Source: Juglans regia (lineage: Eukaryota > Streptophyta > Magnoliopsida > Fagales > Juglandaceae). From it: a stretch of 64,000 nucleotides of DNA. Both the position numbers and the translations under genes were made by a program. This document shows positions 10,730-22,725 of this stretch, in pieces (position 1 is the stretch's first letter; each line of letters starts with the position of its first letter). The stretch lies in the NCBI RefSeq assembly GCF_001411555.2, contig NC_049911.1, positions 1,922,001-1,986,000 of the forward strand. Reading direction: 5' to 3'. Under the pieces are notes generated by a model. That model had not been told where the DNA came from, did not search any database, and worked only from the letters and a program-made list of their open reading frames with translations.

Positions 10730-13660
10730 TTGATTACTGCAGATATTTCCCAGGAAGAAAATATGGAACTTGTTCGGGCTCCTTCTTGCAAGGAGGTGGC
10801 AAAAGCTTTAGCAACTATCCCGAAGGATAGTACACCTGGACCATATGGCTTTGGCTCGACATTTTACACTCATTGTTGGGAGTTTGTCAAAGAGGACATA
10901 GTCGAGGCAGCAGGAGAATTCTTCTAGGGTATTCCATTACCTCGTTTCTATACTACGTCTTATATTGTGCTGATACCCAAGGTAGAGGAACCAAGAAGTT
11001 TTGATAAATTCAGACCAATAAGCTTTTGCTCACTTGCTTATAAAATTTTCTCAAAGATCTTGGTTAAACGATTGACTCATTTTCTTCTCGCTTGATTTCA
11101 AGTGAACAAGGGGCCTTTATCCCAGGTATGAGCATTTTTGAAAATATCACTTTGGCATAAGAAATAGTACACTATTTGAACAAGAAAGTAACATGTGGGA
11201 ATATTATGCTCAAGATTGATATGGCCAAGGCTTATGACTGAGTAGATTGGTCGTTTTTAGATAGTGTACTCAACAGTTTTGGTTTTTCCTCTCTAGTTTG
11301 CAGATTGGTGATGAATTGTGTGAAATCACCCTGGTTCTCCATAATGATGAATGAGACTTATAAGGGCTTCTTCCAGCCGGTCCGAGGCTTAAGGCAAGGG
11401 GATCCCATCTCGCCGTGTTTATTCATTATAATGAAAGAGGTCCTATCTCGACTTTTAAAAAAGGATTTTATGGATGGAAGGATACATTGTTTCTCTCATC
11501 CTGTGGGTGCACCGTTGTTGTCGCACCTTCTTTATGCAGATGATTTATTGATTTTTGCTAATGGTGAGAGGCGTTTGGTTGAAACATTAGGCAAATATGC
11601 GAGGTGGTCGGGTCAACTTATTAATGAAGAGAAGTCGGTTTTTTTCTTTTCAAAGCATATTATAACGTCAAGAAGGAGGAGTTTGCTGAGGCTTACTGGT
11701 TTTGTTGAGGGGAATTTCCCGTAACATATCTAGGCGTTCCCCTTGTGTCTGGCCGGTTAATCTCAAGAGATGTAGAGCCTCTTGTTCGGAAGATAAAAAA
11801 TAAAATGACAGGTTAGAGGATGAGATTATTCTCTCAAGGTGCTCAGCTTGTATTACACAGGCATGTGCTCTCTTGCATGGCAACACATCTCTTGGCAGTT
11901 CTTCAGGTGCCGATCGTGGTACTAAAAAAATTAAATTCACACTTATCTACATTTCTTTGGGGAGAATTTAATGGTAAACCAAAAAAGAAATGGTGTGCTT
12001 GGGATCAGTTATGTAAACCGGTCAGGGAAGGTGGCTTGGGTCTTACAAATTTTTCGGAAGTATAGAGATCACTACATATGAAGTTTGTCTGGCGCCTCTT
12101 GATTGCGGATTCCATTTGGACAAGATTTTTCCATGCGAAATATTTACGTACTGGGCACGTGATGCTAGCTGAAGTGCGCCCCACAGCCTCCCGGTTTTGG
12201 AGGTCAATAGTTAGTGTTATTCTTGAAGTGGTTGAAAATGTGGCAGTGAAAGTGAGGAATGGAGGTTCTTCATTCTGGTTTGATAAATGGTTGGTGAATG
12301 GTCCTCTGTGTAGTAGGTATGAGGTTATCAATGGTGGGCTTAAAATCCAGGATATTTGGATGAATGGATCGTGGGATGAAGATAAGCTAGTGGAACTCGT
12401 TGGCCTGGAACAAGTTGGTGAAATCACACGGAAAATAATTGTTGGGCGAGAAGGGTCAGATGTCATGATATGGAAACCTGCAGTAGACGGATGTTTCTCG
12501 ACTAGTAGTGCATGGAACTTACTTCGGGTAAGGGGTGTCGAAAGACCAGAGTTAGACTGGGTTTGGCATCAATTGCTACCAAAAAATTCTTCGATGTATA
12601 TGTGGAAAGCAAGATTTGGAGCGTTGTCAGTCAATGTTCGAATTCAAAATCTAGCTATTCCCATGGTTTCACATTGCGATTACTGTGAGCTGGGACAGGT
12701 TGAAACAGTTGACCATGTTTTGAGATTGGGTAATATCGCAAGTCAAGTTTGGAACATAGCATCCATTGCTCTAGGAATCACTCACATGGAGGGTCATTCT
12801 TGGTGGGAAAAGGTTCAAGGGTGGTTCGGATATGCCAGAAAGTCCAACCATAGAGGAACACTACTTGGCCTACTACCGTCCATCATCACTTGGAGACTTT
12901 GGTTGAGGAGGTGTAAAGAAAGGACGGAGGGCCTACTACCGTCCATCATCACTTGGAGACTTTGGTTGAGGAGGTGTAAACAAAGGACGGAGGGGGTGCA
13001 AGAGTCGGCAAGGGAGGTTTGGACTGCTATAAAGGTATGGCTTAGGAACTTATCTTCACTTTTGATTTAGAGTTGGGAGATTTCACTTACTCACCAAAAC
13101 TTTTTAAGGGATCTCGAGGTGCCTTTTAGTAGTATCTCGAAAAGGATGCCATGGTTAATTAGTTGGAAGAAACCAATAAATGGTTGGGTAAAACTGAACG
13201 AAGATGGTAGTTGCTGGGGTAATCCGGGTAATTGTGGTGGAGGGGGTCTCATACGAGATTCATTTGGGAATTTTATGGCGGCTCTTTCTTCTCATTTTGG
13301 TCATGAGACTAATAATGAAGCTGAACTTCGAGCCTTAATTGTGGGAGTGGGTGTTTGTAAGGAGATGGGCTTTATGAATATAGAGTTAGAATGCGACTCT
13401 AGTTTGGTGGTTAATTGGTTAAAATGTCAAAGGTGTTCGGTGTGGTACTTATGGGATTATTGGGAAGAGTTGTTAGTTAATCTACGAGGACTACAATTTA
13501 CTATTGAGCATCAATTAAGATAAGGCAATTATTCGGCAGATGCCTTGCCCCGTTTAGGTGAACAAGGATTTAATATGAGATTTAATTCTTTTGTTTCTTT
13601 ACCTCGGCACATAAAAGGTATTATTCGGTTGGACAAGGTAGGACTTCCAAACATACTTCT
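10730..13660 (+). pseudogene. LINE ORF2: reverse transcriptase, zf-RVT, RNase H
   Basis: In order: the RT fingers (about 10730-11260, with FRPISFCSLAYKI and KIDMAKAYD); the RT core (11305-11724, with RQGDPISPCLF and the catalytic YADD near 11538); an RT-linked zinc-finger region (12078-13070, CDYC...ETVDHVL); and a plant-LINE RNase H (13119-13600, LNEDGS, NNEAEL, ECDSS, then ADALPRLG). Frame is lost several times. Nonsense codons include TAG at about 10925, TGA in AYD*VDW near 11240 and TAA at 13521 just before the last RNase H motif. It cannot make a working enzyme, although the YADD remains. Confidence 0.9.
12867..12992 (+). repeat. 63-bp in-frame tandem duplication inside the LINE
   Basis: A 63-bp unit encoding GLLPSIITWRLWLRRCKERTE is repeated immediately, with period exactly 63. 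The copies differ at one base (AAAGAA versus AAACAA). The near identity suggests a recent slippage or unequal exchange. Confidence 0.95.
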
Positions 13661-13910
13661 CTAGTTTTTATTGGGTTTTCTTAGGTTTGTTTAGTTTCTT
13701 TATGTGTCACTAGGCATGTTTAGATTTTCCTGATTTTTGTTGGTTGGTCGTTTGAGTTGTTTCTTTGTAATGTTTGGTTATCCTGAATGTTATTACGGTA
13801 TTCTTCCATTATAAGTTAGGGCTTATTAATAAACTTGGGATGGAGTCGCTATGTGGGTGTGGCTATCGGCTCTTCTCTAAAAAAAAAAAAAACCACTCGT
13901 ATATATATAG

Positions 13911-14105
13911 AGTTTTACTAGTCATTATCTCACACACCACACACTTCACCTATTTTTATTTTATTTTTTTAGTTTTATTCTAGTTAAGCTTATAATTGAG
14001 TTCATCTACTCATCATCCCTACACTACATACTTGTTAATAGAAAAATAAATAAAAAGATAAAAAAAATTGTGTGACATGTAATAGGGATGATTAGTAGAA
14101 TTTTT
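13911..14105. mobile_element. MITE, GTTTTACTAGTCAT family
   Basis: Left end 'TTTTACTAGTCATTATCTCA' pairs with the right end 'GGGATGATTAGTAGAATTTT' as an imperfect inverted repeat. The core is AT-rich and non-coding. The same element occupies 24647-24836 in block B, so it predates the block duplication. Confidence 0.75.
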
Positions 14106-15165
14106 GCGTGTGTATATATATATATATATATATATATTCTTTAGATGAATAAAGTGTGTGCTAGTTAGAAAAAAAATAAAAAAAAATTAAACTCGCACTA
14201 TAAGAAAATTGTTTATTTGTAGTTAGTTATTTCCTGGGAGAATGAATATTTTCTATCAAAATGAGTGTTTTGTCGCAAATAGTCATTCTCATCATAAATA
14301 ATCCATCACATGTTCATTTTTCTTATAGTGCCGCAAGGCTTTTCAATTTAAATAAAAGCGCAAGAAAGGGAAATGCGAACTTCCCTTACTTGGATTATAA
14401 TTAAAACTAATTAAATTACATCACCACCGTTGATGATATAGTTTCCATAACATTTTCTTTGTTTATATTAAAACCGCGTCAGTTATTTTCTCAAGTAATT
14501 TAATAATAATCATTCAAATAATTAAATTTTATTTAGATAACCTTTCGATTGTAATTTTCAAAATTAGAGCAGTAGATAATAATAATAAGTGATGTTTTAA
14601 GCACTTGTGTTTGTTATTTGAAGGTACGCATGTCATGCAAGACAAAACGCTTGTGATTTTTCTTTAATTAGTTTAATTAATGCAACGTTGATTAAGCTAT
14701 TCCTTTGAGGACTTCATGTGGAAATACTTGAACAATTAATGCCCCATAAATATTGATGAGTTTCAGCATGATATATTGTAACTGATCATCTCAAATTAAT
14801 TAAAAGGCCTAGCTACATGGAGGACTTTCCAACGTTAATCACCTTGATCTCCTGATCTTGCATGCTGACGTTATAACATATTCATTCATAAATATCAAGT
14901 AATTACTTTATAAATACAATTACCACATTTTTTTAAAAGAAAAAGAATTAGGAAAAATTAACCATTAAATAATTAAACCAACAAAAAAAAAATAACTATC
15001 AAAACCAATCTCACTGTTAAACAAGAAAGTGTATACACGAGTAGTAGTCTTAATTAAAACAGTACTTCTTGTTCCTATTATTACAATATGCATGGTAGAC
15101 CGTAGAAATAAGTAACTTGCGGGGCTATTCAGTTTAAATAAAAGCCCAAGTAAAGAAAAAAGTAA
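14106..15165. other. DC1 downstream region
   Basis: An (AT)n tract at about 14109-14136 and AT-rich DNA follow the MITE. Most of it aligns with 24840-25882. No second gene is visible; part of it will be the 3' UTR of the DC1 gene. Confidence 0.6.
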
Positions 15166-17139
15166 CTATCCCTTATTTGTTCCTATTTTTCTATTAATGC
15201 ACCCTGGGTGAACAATGAAATTACACTCGGCACATTCATAAACAAAATCATATATACGATGAACACAAACATTGCACAAATCACGGCCATCATCCGAAGT
15301 ACTCTTCTGAACCAAAACAAGAGGATGTTGATGGTTATCACTTGTGCGAGTTTTTCCAAACTTCATATTTGGGGATTTTCCAAGAATACATTCTGGATGA
15401 GCAGGATAAATGCAATCTGCACAATAGTAGAACCAATACCTCGGGTCTCGTTCTTTTTCACAAATATCACAATAATATTCTCCCGAATCATCTTCTGGAA
15501 CATAACAAAGAGTGAATGGATGTTCATGTTGTTCATACCATACTATATGCGGCAGTGTTAAACACTTAAAATCCAATGCGAATCCACAATTTTCAGCACA
15601 TGAGCAGAATTTGATTTCTTCATTTGAATCATCACAATTATTACACTTTCTGCCTTCTGGTGACCTAGAAAGAATAAGTCCGTGTTCATGACTATCATGT
15701 GTGAATTTATTATATGGGAGTAAACTGCACTGAACATCAAGGTGAAATTTGCATTCTTCACAATTATAAGTTAAACCATTACAATCATGGTCACAAGCAT
15801 CACATCCAAAATAACCACTAGCATAAGTTGTCATTGGGAGGAGCATAAGAGAGTGTTCATGGAGTGGATGTCTCATTCTTCGTCTTAATTCAGCACAAGA
15901 TTTGTGAAGAAAGAATCTACACTGAGCACAAGCATAATATGGAGTAAAGATGTACCGTATACAGGCATCACACTTTTCCTTGATCCCAAACTTGTCAATG
16001 AGTTTTAAGTTATGCTCATGACTAAAATGTTTGATTTCTGCAGCTATTTCAAACCCATCTACTCCTGATTTGAACTTTTTAACAACGTCGTATGGCAACA
16101 TGTCTGTGGATTCATCAAGCCCATGTCCCAACATACTTGTCGATGACTCAATAGATTCTAATTCATTTCTAGACTTCCGCATAAACGTTTCATCTTTCTC
16201 TTCCTTGCTTGTAGCACAATGAAGGTGGGCAACATAATCCTGACAAGTTGAGCAATAATAAACCCCGTAGTCTGTGTCCACCATTTTAACACATAGTTGG
16301 CAAATACGTCTATGTAGGCTCGATGGATTAATGGCTGGAAGAGAGTAAATGAGGTTGAGAGGGTGGTCATGCCGTATAACTTTGACAACCGATGGTAAGG
16401 AAGCACATTCTAGGTGGACCACAAATGCACAGATGGCACAAAAGTAAAACCTACCCTTAATGTCATTCCCACAAGCATTGCAAGTGAGGGAGATCAGAAA
16501 TCTTTGCACAAGGGTCAATGGATGGTCTTCATCATGAATCTCAGCCTTTATGATGGGTGGTCGTACAACCAATGGTGAAAGAGTACATTCCAGGTGGACC
16601 GTAAACGAACAGGTAGCACAAAAATAAAACATTCCCTTCCCTTCTTCCTCACAATGATCACAAGTGAATTGGGTGGATTTCCGCATAAGGGTCAATGGGT
16701 GATCGTGAATATCAACTTTTGTGGTTAGTGAGAGCGAAGCGCATTTAATGCAAAGACTGAACTTACAACCAGAACAATTGTATGTGAACTGCTGGTACCA
16801 TCGATATCTTCTGCAACTACCACAATATTGATCTCCTTTCGATTCCGTACTTTGACTGAGAGTAAGAGGATCATGTTTGGGGTGGAATGGGTGCTTCAAC
16901 TGGTGGGGTAATTCGGCACATGATTTATGTATGTAGAAATACTTGCACCCATCTAATTTACATCCGTAACAAGGAGTACTGAATGATACTCTTTCCCAGC
17001 ACAATCTACAAATATAATATCGATCATGATCTACTATTGATCCATCAAGGCTCAACAACAAGGGATGTGGGTGGCTGAAATGTTGAATTAGCTCCATCGC
17101 TCCCTCAGTATATTTAATTATACCGTTCGTATTCGTCAT
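15166..17139 (-). CDS. DC1-domain Cys/His-rich protein, intact
   Basis: A single open exon of 657 aa. It consists of about ten DC1 (C1_2) repeats, each a divergent zinc-binding C1 module with a leading H..HPL motif, CxxC pairs and a closing C/H. Five lie in the first half, then a Ser/Glu-rich linker (about residues 325-380) and five more ending in CNFIVHPGC. DC1 proteins are a large plant family, linked in a few cases to stress and hormone responses; the ligand is usually unknown and I infer none here. The first ATG follows a (TA)n tract directly; a second in-frame ATG at 17095-17097 gives MELIQHFSHPHP, the usual family start, and may be the real one. It is the only undamaged copy in the window. 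Confidence 0.9.
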   Translation of the reverse strand: MTNTNGIIKYTEGAMELIQHFSHPHPLLLSLDGSIVDHDRYYICRLCWERVSFSTPCYGCKLDGCKYFYIHKSCAELPHQLKHPFHPKHDPLTLSQSTESKGDQYCGSCRRYRWYQQFTYNCSGCKFSLCIKCASLSLTTKVDIHDHPLTLMRKSTQFTCDHCEEEGKGMFYFCATCSFTVHLECTLSPLVVRPPIIKAEIHDEDHPLTLVQRFLISLTCNACGNDIKGRFYFCAICAFVVHLECASLPSVVKVIRHDHPLNLIYSLPAINPSSLHRRICQLCVKMVDTDYGVYYCSTCQDYVAHLHCATSKEEKDETFMRKSRNELESIESSTSMLGHGLDESTDMLPYDVVKKFKSGVDGFEIAAEIKHFSHEHNLKLIDKFGIKEKCDACIRYIFTPYYACAQCRFFLHKSCAELRRRMRHPLHEHSLMLLPMTTYASGYFGCDACDHDCNGLTYNCEECKFHLDVQCSLLPYNKFTHDSHEHGLILSRSPEGRKCNNCDDSNEEIKFCSCAENCGFALDFKCLTLPHIVWYEQHEHPFTLCYVPEDDSGEYYCDICEKERDPRYWFYYCADCIYPAHPECILGKSPNMKFGKTRTSDNHQHPLVLVQKSTSDDGRDLCNVCVHRIYDFVYECAECNFIVHPGCINRKIGTNKG

Positions 17140-17166
17140 ATATATATATATATATATATATATGAC

Positions 17167-17482
17167 CTGAAAAATAGGGTCAATTAATTAATCCAGAGCA
17201 TGGATGTATTAATTAATTTGAACATTTCATGATCTCCAAATTCGAATGGGGTCCACATCGTATAATATATATTTATCAAAATGAAAATTAAAGAATAAAA
17301 TAAAATAAAATAAACAATTACCACCACGACCAATTAATCCATCTTACAAGTACATGAATTTTACCAAATCGATCTCAAACACATGTACATTTCTACTAGT
17401 ACTACTACTTCACAGATCGATCGAAGAAGAAAATATAGATGGAAGGAGGAAAAAAATTTAAAAAAATCATATATATACTCAC
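17167..17482 (-). other. Probable 5' UTR intron of the DC1 gene
   Basis: On the minus strand a strong donor, TGATCAG|GTGAGTATAT, at 17482 and an acceptor, TATTTTTCAG|GTCATAT, at 17167 bracket 316 bp with no coding content. The acceptor lies about 28 bases before the ATG, and the gap between is mostly TA repeat. Copy B has the same donor, acceptor and length (27905-28220). Splicing itself is inferred. Confidence 0.75.
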
Positions 17483-17605
17483 CTGATCAAAATTAGGGAA
17501 AAAAGAAAATAATTCTGATTTTGGGCGGCTTCAGAAGTTAACAAAGCTAGCTAGCTTCCAATTTGTTTCGCCTGTTCATTTGACCATCATCAGAGGTATA
17601 TGGCC

Positions 17606-17638
<33 letters not shown>

Positions 17639-17935
17639 CTGGTAGTACTGTTGTCGACTTTATCATAGATTAGCTTTTTTTGGATTTCTTGCGGATTAGT
17701 CTTTTGTGGTTCTCAATTTTTTCTCCTTTTAATAATTAATTAATATATTTTCCTATATATAAATTATAAATTATAAGATAATTTTGTTTTTTTCCCAATA
17801 GCTGCGATAAAAACATCACGTTTTGTAGCCCTCCATCATCACCCATGTGTTAATCAATTTCTGATATCATCTTCAAAAAAATAAATATAATGAATTTGTG
17901 TCTAATCTTGTATTAGTGCATCTACGATTAAAATG

Positions 17936-18123
17936 GTGGGTTTGGATATATAAAATATATCATCTCATCATTATAATTTTTTTAAATTTTTATATAAAAT
18001 TTAATAAACAATTCAATTTTTTTAAATTTTAAAATAAAAATTATATTAAAAAATTATATTCTAATAATATTTTATTTAACTTTTAATAAAATATTTCATC
18101 CTAACTGTCTATCCAAACCTACC
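17936..18123. mobile_element. MITE, GTTTGGAT...ATCCAAAC family
   Basis: Ends 'GGGTTTGGATAT' and 'TATCCAAACCTACC' are inverted, and the core is AT-rich with 'ATCATCTCATCATTATAA'. Related elements lie at about 42136-42345 and 42978-43170. Confidence 0.65.
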
Positions 18124-18282
18124 TTAAACGTCTTCCTGTCATCATTTTTAGGCTAAAAACGCTATTTATCAATCTTTTAAGTATCACTCCTTTATATATG
18201 GCACCAACTGATTAAAATATTCGTAGAGAATAATAAATAATGAATTAGGATGATTTTATTTTTTAGTGGATGGCAAAGAATT

Positions 18283-20045
18283 TCATTTACCCTTCTTTTT
18301 TATTGGTAGATGCATGCCAGCCGTCATCTCTAGCTTTCTCTCATTTTCGTAAGCACTATTTGTGAAAATTGAAATTACATTTGCCGCATTCATAAGCCAC
18401 ATCTGTACATGAGGGATTGCTACATTTATCGCATGGAGGATGGTCCTTGGTCTTCTGAACCAAAGTAAGCGGATGTTGGTGGAAATCAAATGTGTAAATT
18501 TTTCTAAACTTGAGATTTGGAAATATTCTGAGAATACATTTAGGATGAGCAGGACAATTACAATCCACACAATAGTAGAACCAATGCTTTGGATCTCGTT
18601 CATTTTCTTAAATATCATAATAATATTCACCAGAGTCATATTCAGGATTACAACAAAGAATGAAAGCATGTTCAAGATTTTCGTATCTTATTGTATATGG
18701 TAGTGTTAAACATTTAAAGTCTAGAGTGAATCCTATACAATCAGCACAACGAAATTTCTATCCTACCCTCGAATCACAATAACTACACTCTTTACCATTA
18801 GACAAACTAGAAAGAATAAGTTGATGTTCATGACTAGCATGTGTAATAATATTGGAGAGCAAACTACATTGGACATCAAGGCCAAATTGGCATTGGTCAC
18901 AATTATAAGTGAAGCCATTACAATCACGACGACAAGTTTTGCAAGTGAACATGTTATTTTTATAAGGTGCTATGAAGGGCGGAGGATAAGGGGGTGTTGG
19001 CCATGAAGTGGGTGTCGAATTGTGCTTGGTAATTCAACACAAGCTTTGTGAAGAAAGAATCCACACTGATTGGAAGCATAAAATGGAGGAAAGATAGGTT
19101 GCATACACCCATCACACTTTTCATTGTTTTCAAGCTTGTCATCAAGATTTAAGTCATGCTCCTCATGACTAAAATGTTTGATTTTTGCAACTATTTCAAT
19201 TCCATCCAATGCCAATTTGATCTCTTTAACAACAAATGTTGATGGGCTAACGGATTCATTAGAACAAGGGTCTTCATGTTCTAACACACTTGTAGATGAC
19301 TCAATTGATTCCTCATCTTTAGAAATTTGCACAAATGTTGCATCTTTATCTTCCTTACTTGTAGCACAATGAAGGTGAGAAACAAAATCACAACTTGAGC
19401 AATAATAGACCCCATAGTCCACGTTCACTGCCTTAACACTTAGTTGGCAAACTCTACCATCAAATTGACTGCCAAGAAGAGAATTATAGGCAAGGTTGAG
19501 CGGGTGGTAGTGGCGTGTAACTTTGACAATCGATGGTAAAGAAACACAATCTAGGTGGGACACAAATGAACAAGTGGTACAAAAGTAGAACATGCCCATG
19601 CATTCCTTCCCACAAGCATCACAAGTGAATGAGATCAATTTTCTTGCAAGGGTCAATGGATGGTCGTGGATTCTGGCCTTGACGATGAGTGACTGTTCAA
19701 TCCGTGGTGAAAGAGTACATTGCGGGTAGACCATAAATGAACAGGTGAAACATAAGTAAAACATGCCCTTGCCTAGCTTTGCACAATGATCGCAAGTGAA
19801 TGGGAATGATTTTCTCATAATTAAGGGTCAATAGATGGTCATGAATATCAACTTCTTCAGTGAGTGGTAGAGAAGCGCATTTAATACAAAGATCAAATTC
19901 ACAATTAGAACAATTGTATTTGAAGCTTAAACTCTTCACTCTACAACTATCACATTTTTTCATTGATGGTAGTTTGATGAGAGTAAGAGGATGTTTGGGG
20001 TGCAATGGATGCTGCATTTCATGAGGATGTTTCGTTTAATTAGTT
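18283..20045 (-). pseudogene. DC1-domain gene, decayed and 5'-truncated
   Basis: On the minus strand this aligns along most of the 15166-17139 protein. It starts at the second repeat (HPLHPKHPLTL) near 20017; the first repeat and the ATG context are missing. A one-base insertion near 19817 shifts the frame between HDHLLTL and MRKSFPFTCDHC. The middle is open for 282 codons (18970-19818). Further breaks follow near 18960 and 18757 (CDSRVG then stop), near 18608 (YYYDI then stop) and in the last repeat (FNFHK then stop at about 18358). Sequence divergence from the intact gene is much greater than that of copy B, so it is an older duplicate. Confidence 0.85.
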
Positions 20046-20435
20046 GCGCCACCGATATCTGAACATACAGTTTTAATGGAATGCATGCCCTGCATGTATT
20101 GTAACCCTCACAGATTTTTTTTTTTTAATTTTTCCCAAAGGATAAAAATTATACGCTTAGCCTCATATATAATTAAACCTCCATACAATATTTCTTCATT
20201 ATCACTCCATCTGTTTGATTCCAACTAAACAGAAATAATAAAATAACAATTATTAAAAAATCAATTGACAACACTGTAATAAAACAATAGATTTTTTCAA
20301 ATTTCTTTTGACTTCTGTTTTAAATTTATGCGTTTACATGATTTAAAAATAACTGTATTTTACTATGAATTTGTGAGTGGTTGTGAATAAATTGTTGCTG
20401 TATCACTTCTCCTGAAATAAATGAAAGAAAATACC
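20046..20435. other. Upstream flank of the DC1 pseudogene
   Basis: AT-rich, no gene. The end (20370-20435) matches about 4048-4115, showing that it belongs to the repeated DC1 locus. The homology stops where the next LINE begins. Confidence 0.6.
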
Positions 20436-22725
20436 ATAGGAAGCTTCCTTCAGAAAAGCACTCGAGTTCTGTTCGCCTAGTGACATTCTTACTAAAGGAC
20501 AAAAATTCACATGGTCTAACAATAGAAGAGGTATGGGGTTCACCAAGGAAATGCTTTCCAGGAACAACAGTAGCAAGAGGACTACTCGAATGTAATTAGG
20601 GAGGCATGGAGTAAGGAGCCTAAAGGTGAGGAGGAAATCTCAGTGATTAGAGACCAGCTTTGAAATTGCAAAAAGGCTCTCAAGATGTGAAATGCTCCCA
20701 TGTATAGAAAGGCCCAAGCAGACATAAGAGGGAAACTAATTAAAGAGGATTGTAGATCTACAAAACTCAAGAAGAGGAGTGCAAATCATCACCATCTAGA
20801 AGCTTCAAGAGGGAGTGGATTTCATCCTAGAAGAAGAAGGGATCAAATGGAAGTAGCGAGCAAAGCAGAACTAGCTGCATTATGGGGATAAAAACACAAA
20901 ATTCTACCACATGTATGCAAACCAGATAAGGCAAACCACTCTATCAACCAGATTATGGATTATCAAGGAAGCTTAATTACTGATCAGTCTATGATAGGTG
21001 ATTTATTCACGGGTTTCTTTTATGAACTCTTTACTTCTTCTAATCTTTCTGATATTTATAGGTGTCTTATTGGTTTGGAAACACGAGTTACAGCTGATAT
21101 GAATGCAACGCTCCTTCCTGAGTTTATTGCACTGGAAGTTAAAGAAGCTGTTTTTCAAATGTCTCCTCTAAGCTCTCCACGCCCTAATGGTTTCCCATCT
21201 CAATTTTATTAAGTTAACTAGGCAACTATTGGAGAGGAAGAAGTGTGTCATTTTGTGCTTAGTACTCTCAAGGAGGGTGGATCTCTCAAAACTGTAATGA
21301 TACCTTCATAACTCTCATCCCTAAGGTTAAGGATCCCAAGAAGGTATCTGTATTTTGATCAATCATTCTATGTAGTGTTATTTATAAGATAGTTCCTAAG
21401 GTGTTAGCCAATCGACTAAGAAAGTCCTTCCTAAGATGATATCCCTCACTCAAAGTGCCTTTGTTACATGCAGGTTAATTACAAGTAATATTCTAGTGGC
21501 CTATGAAACTCTCCACATTATGAACTCTCAAATGCAAGGTCAATCAAGCTATATAGCTCTTAAACTTGACATGAGTAAGGCATATGTTTTAGTGGAGTGG
21601 AAATTTTTTGACGAAGTTACGAGCAGAATGGGATTAAATCCAGAATGGAAATCACTTTCGATAAACTGTACTACTCGATTTCTTATTCAATATTGATCAA
21701 TGGCGAACCATAGCACTCTTTTTTCCATCAAGGGGTCTAAGACAATGAGATCCATTTTTCTCATACCTATTTATCTTGTGTGTAGAAACATTAACGTCTC
21801 TCCTAAACCAAGCAGAGGCAAGGGGTAGCATTTCAAGAGTCCCTATTGGGAAAGGACCTATTTGTATTAATCATCTTCTTTTTGCAGATGATAACCTTAT
21901 ATTTTGCAAAGGTATCACTTTGGAGTGGAGTCGAGTGATTCGTATTCTGGAGGTCTATGAAAGTGCATCAGGTTAAAAGCTTATCAAAGAGATGACCTCA
22001 ATTTTATTTATCAGGAACACTCCTCCAGACATACAAAGTACTATAAAAGATTGCAGGGGTGAAGTCTACTGGATCATATGAGAAGTATTTGCATTCCATT
22101 CTATCATTGATAAGATATGGACTTGAATAGCCAATTGAAAAACCAAGTTCTTGTCAGTTGCAGGCAAAGAAGTTCTCTTGAAAGCTGTTCTCCAAGCCAT
22201 TTCCACTTATACCATGAAGACTATTCTGTTCCCTCAATCAATTACTCAGAAACTAAACAGTTGTTGAAAAAGTTCCGGTGGGGCTACAATGATGATCACT
22301 AAAAAATTCAATGGGTAAGATGGGACCAAATGGGACTTTCTAAGGAGATGTGAATGTTGGGATTCAAAGATTTAAGAAGTTTCAATCTTGTAATGTTGTC
22401 TAAGCAAAGTTTTCGTATATTGCAAAATCCAGACTCCCTTCCTGCTGGATTTTTCAAGCTGAAGTATTTTCTCCAGATTGATTTAATGAATGCCATATTA
22501 GAATACATGCCTTCTTTTGTTTGGAGGAGCACTCTAGCATGCCATCAGTATTATTCGGAGAATTGACAATAGCTAGAAAGAAAGTTAGAATTTGGAAGGA
22601 TAGGTGGATCGATCCCAAGACACATTTCTCACATGATCCAATCTCCTATCACTGGCCTTGAAGATGGTGCAAAAGTGGCAGCTTCTCATAACGCAAGAAC
22701 GTTTCTAATTTTAGACTTCTAATTA
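20436..22725 (+). mobile_element. LINE (L1-type), degenerate
   Basis: The left part still shows the end of the endonuclease (KFTWSNNRRGMGF near 20500). RT pieces follow: 20955-21212; a segment with ALKLDMSKAY near 21555-21590; and 21776-21976 with the LLFADDNLIFCKG catalytic block, where YADD is FADD. The 22117-22566 region holds the RT thumb and linker (KFRWGYND, GFKDLRSFNLVMLSKQSFRI). It has many stops and frameshifts. It sits just upstream of the DC1 pseudogene flank and is clearly more decayed than the LINE at 10700. Confidence 0.85.

Larger units (their letters stand above)
10700..13892 (+). mobile_element. LINE (L1-type), 5'-truncated, with poly(A)
   Basis: Plus-strand LINE starting inside the reverse transcriptase and ending in a poly(A) tract at 13879-13892. 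It lies in duplication block A; the paralogous site near 24611-24630 has no LINE, which marks this as an insertion after the duplication. The endonuclease is absent, which is typical of incomplete reverse transcription. A target duplication is not obvious. Confidence 0.85.
13893..17700 (-). repeat. DC1 duplication block A (partner 24625-28345)
   Basis: From 'CTCGTATATATAGAG' through the MITE, the DC1 gene, its upstream intron and the AT-rich promoter, this 3.8-kb block matches copy B in order. Differences include a MITE present only in B (24932-25230), a larger downstream segment here (about 14575-14700), and small indels. Confidence 0.85.

Noticed and set aside
12005..12466. 153-codon minus-strand frame
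   Set aside because: It is the antisense shadow of the LINE region at 12078-13070, whose sense frame has clear zf-RVT features.
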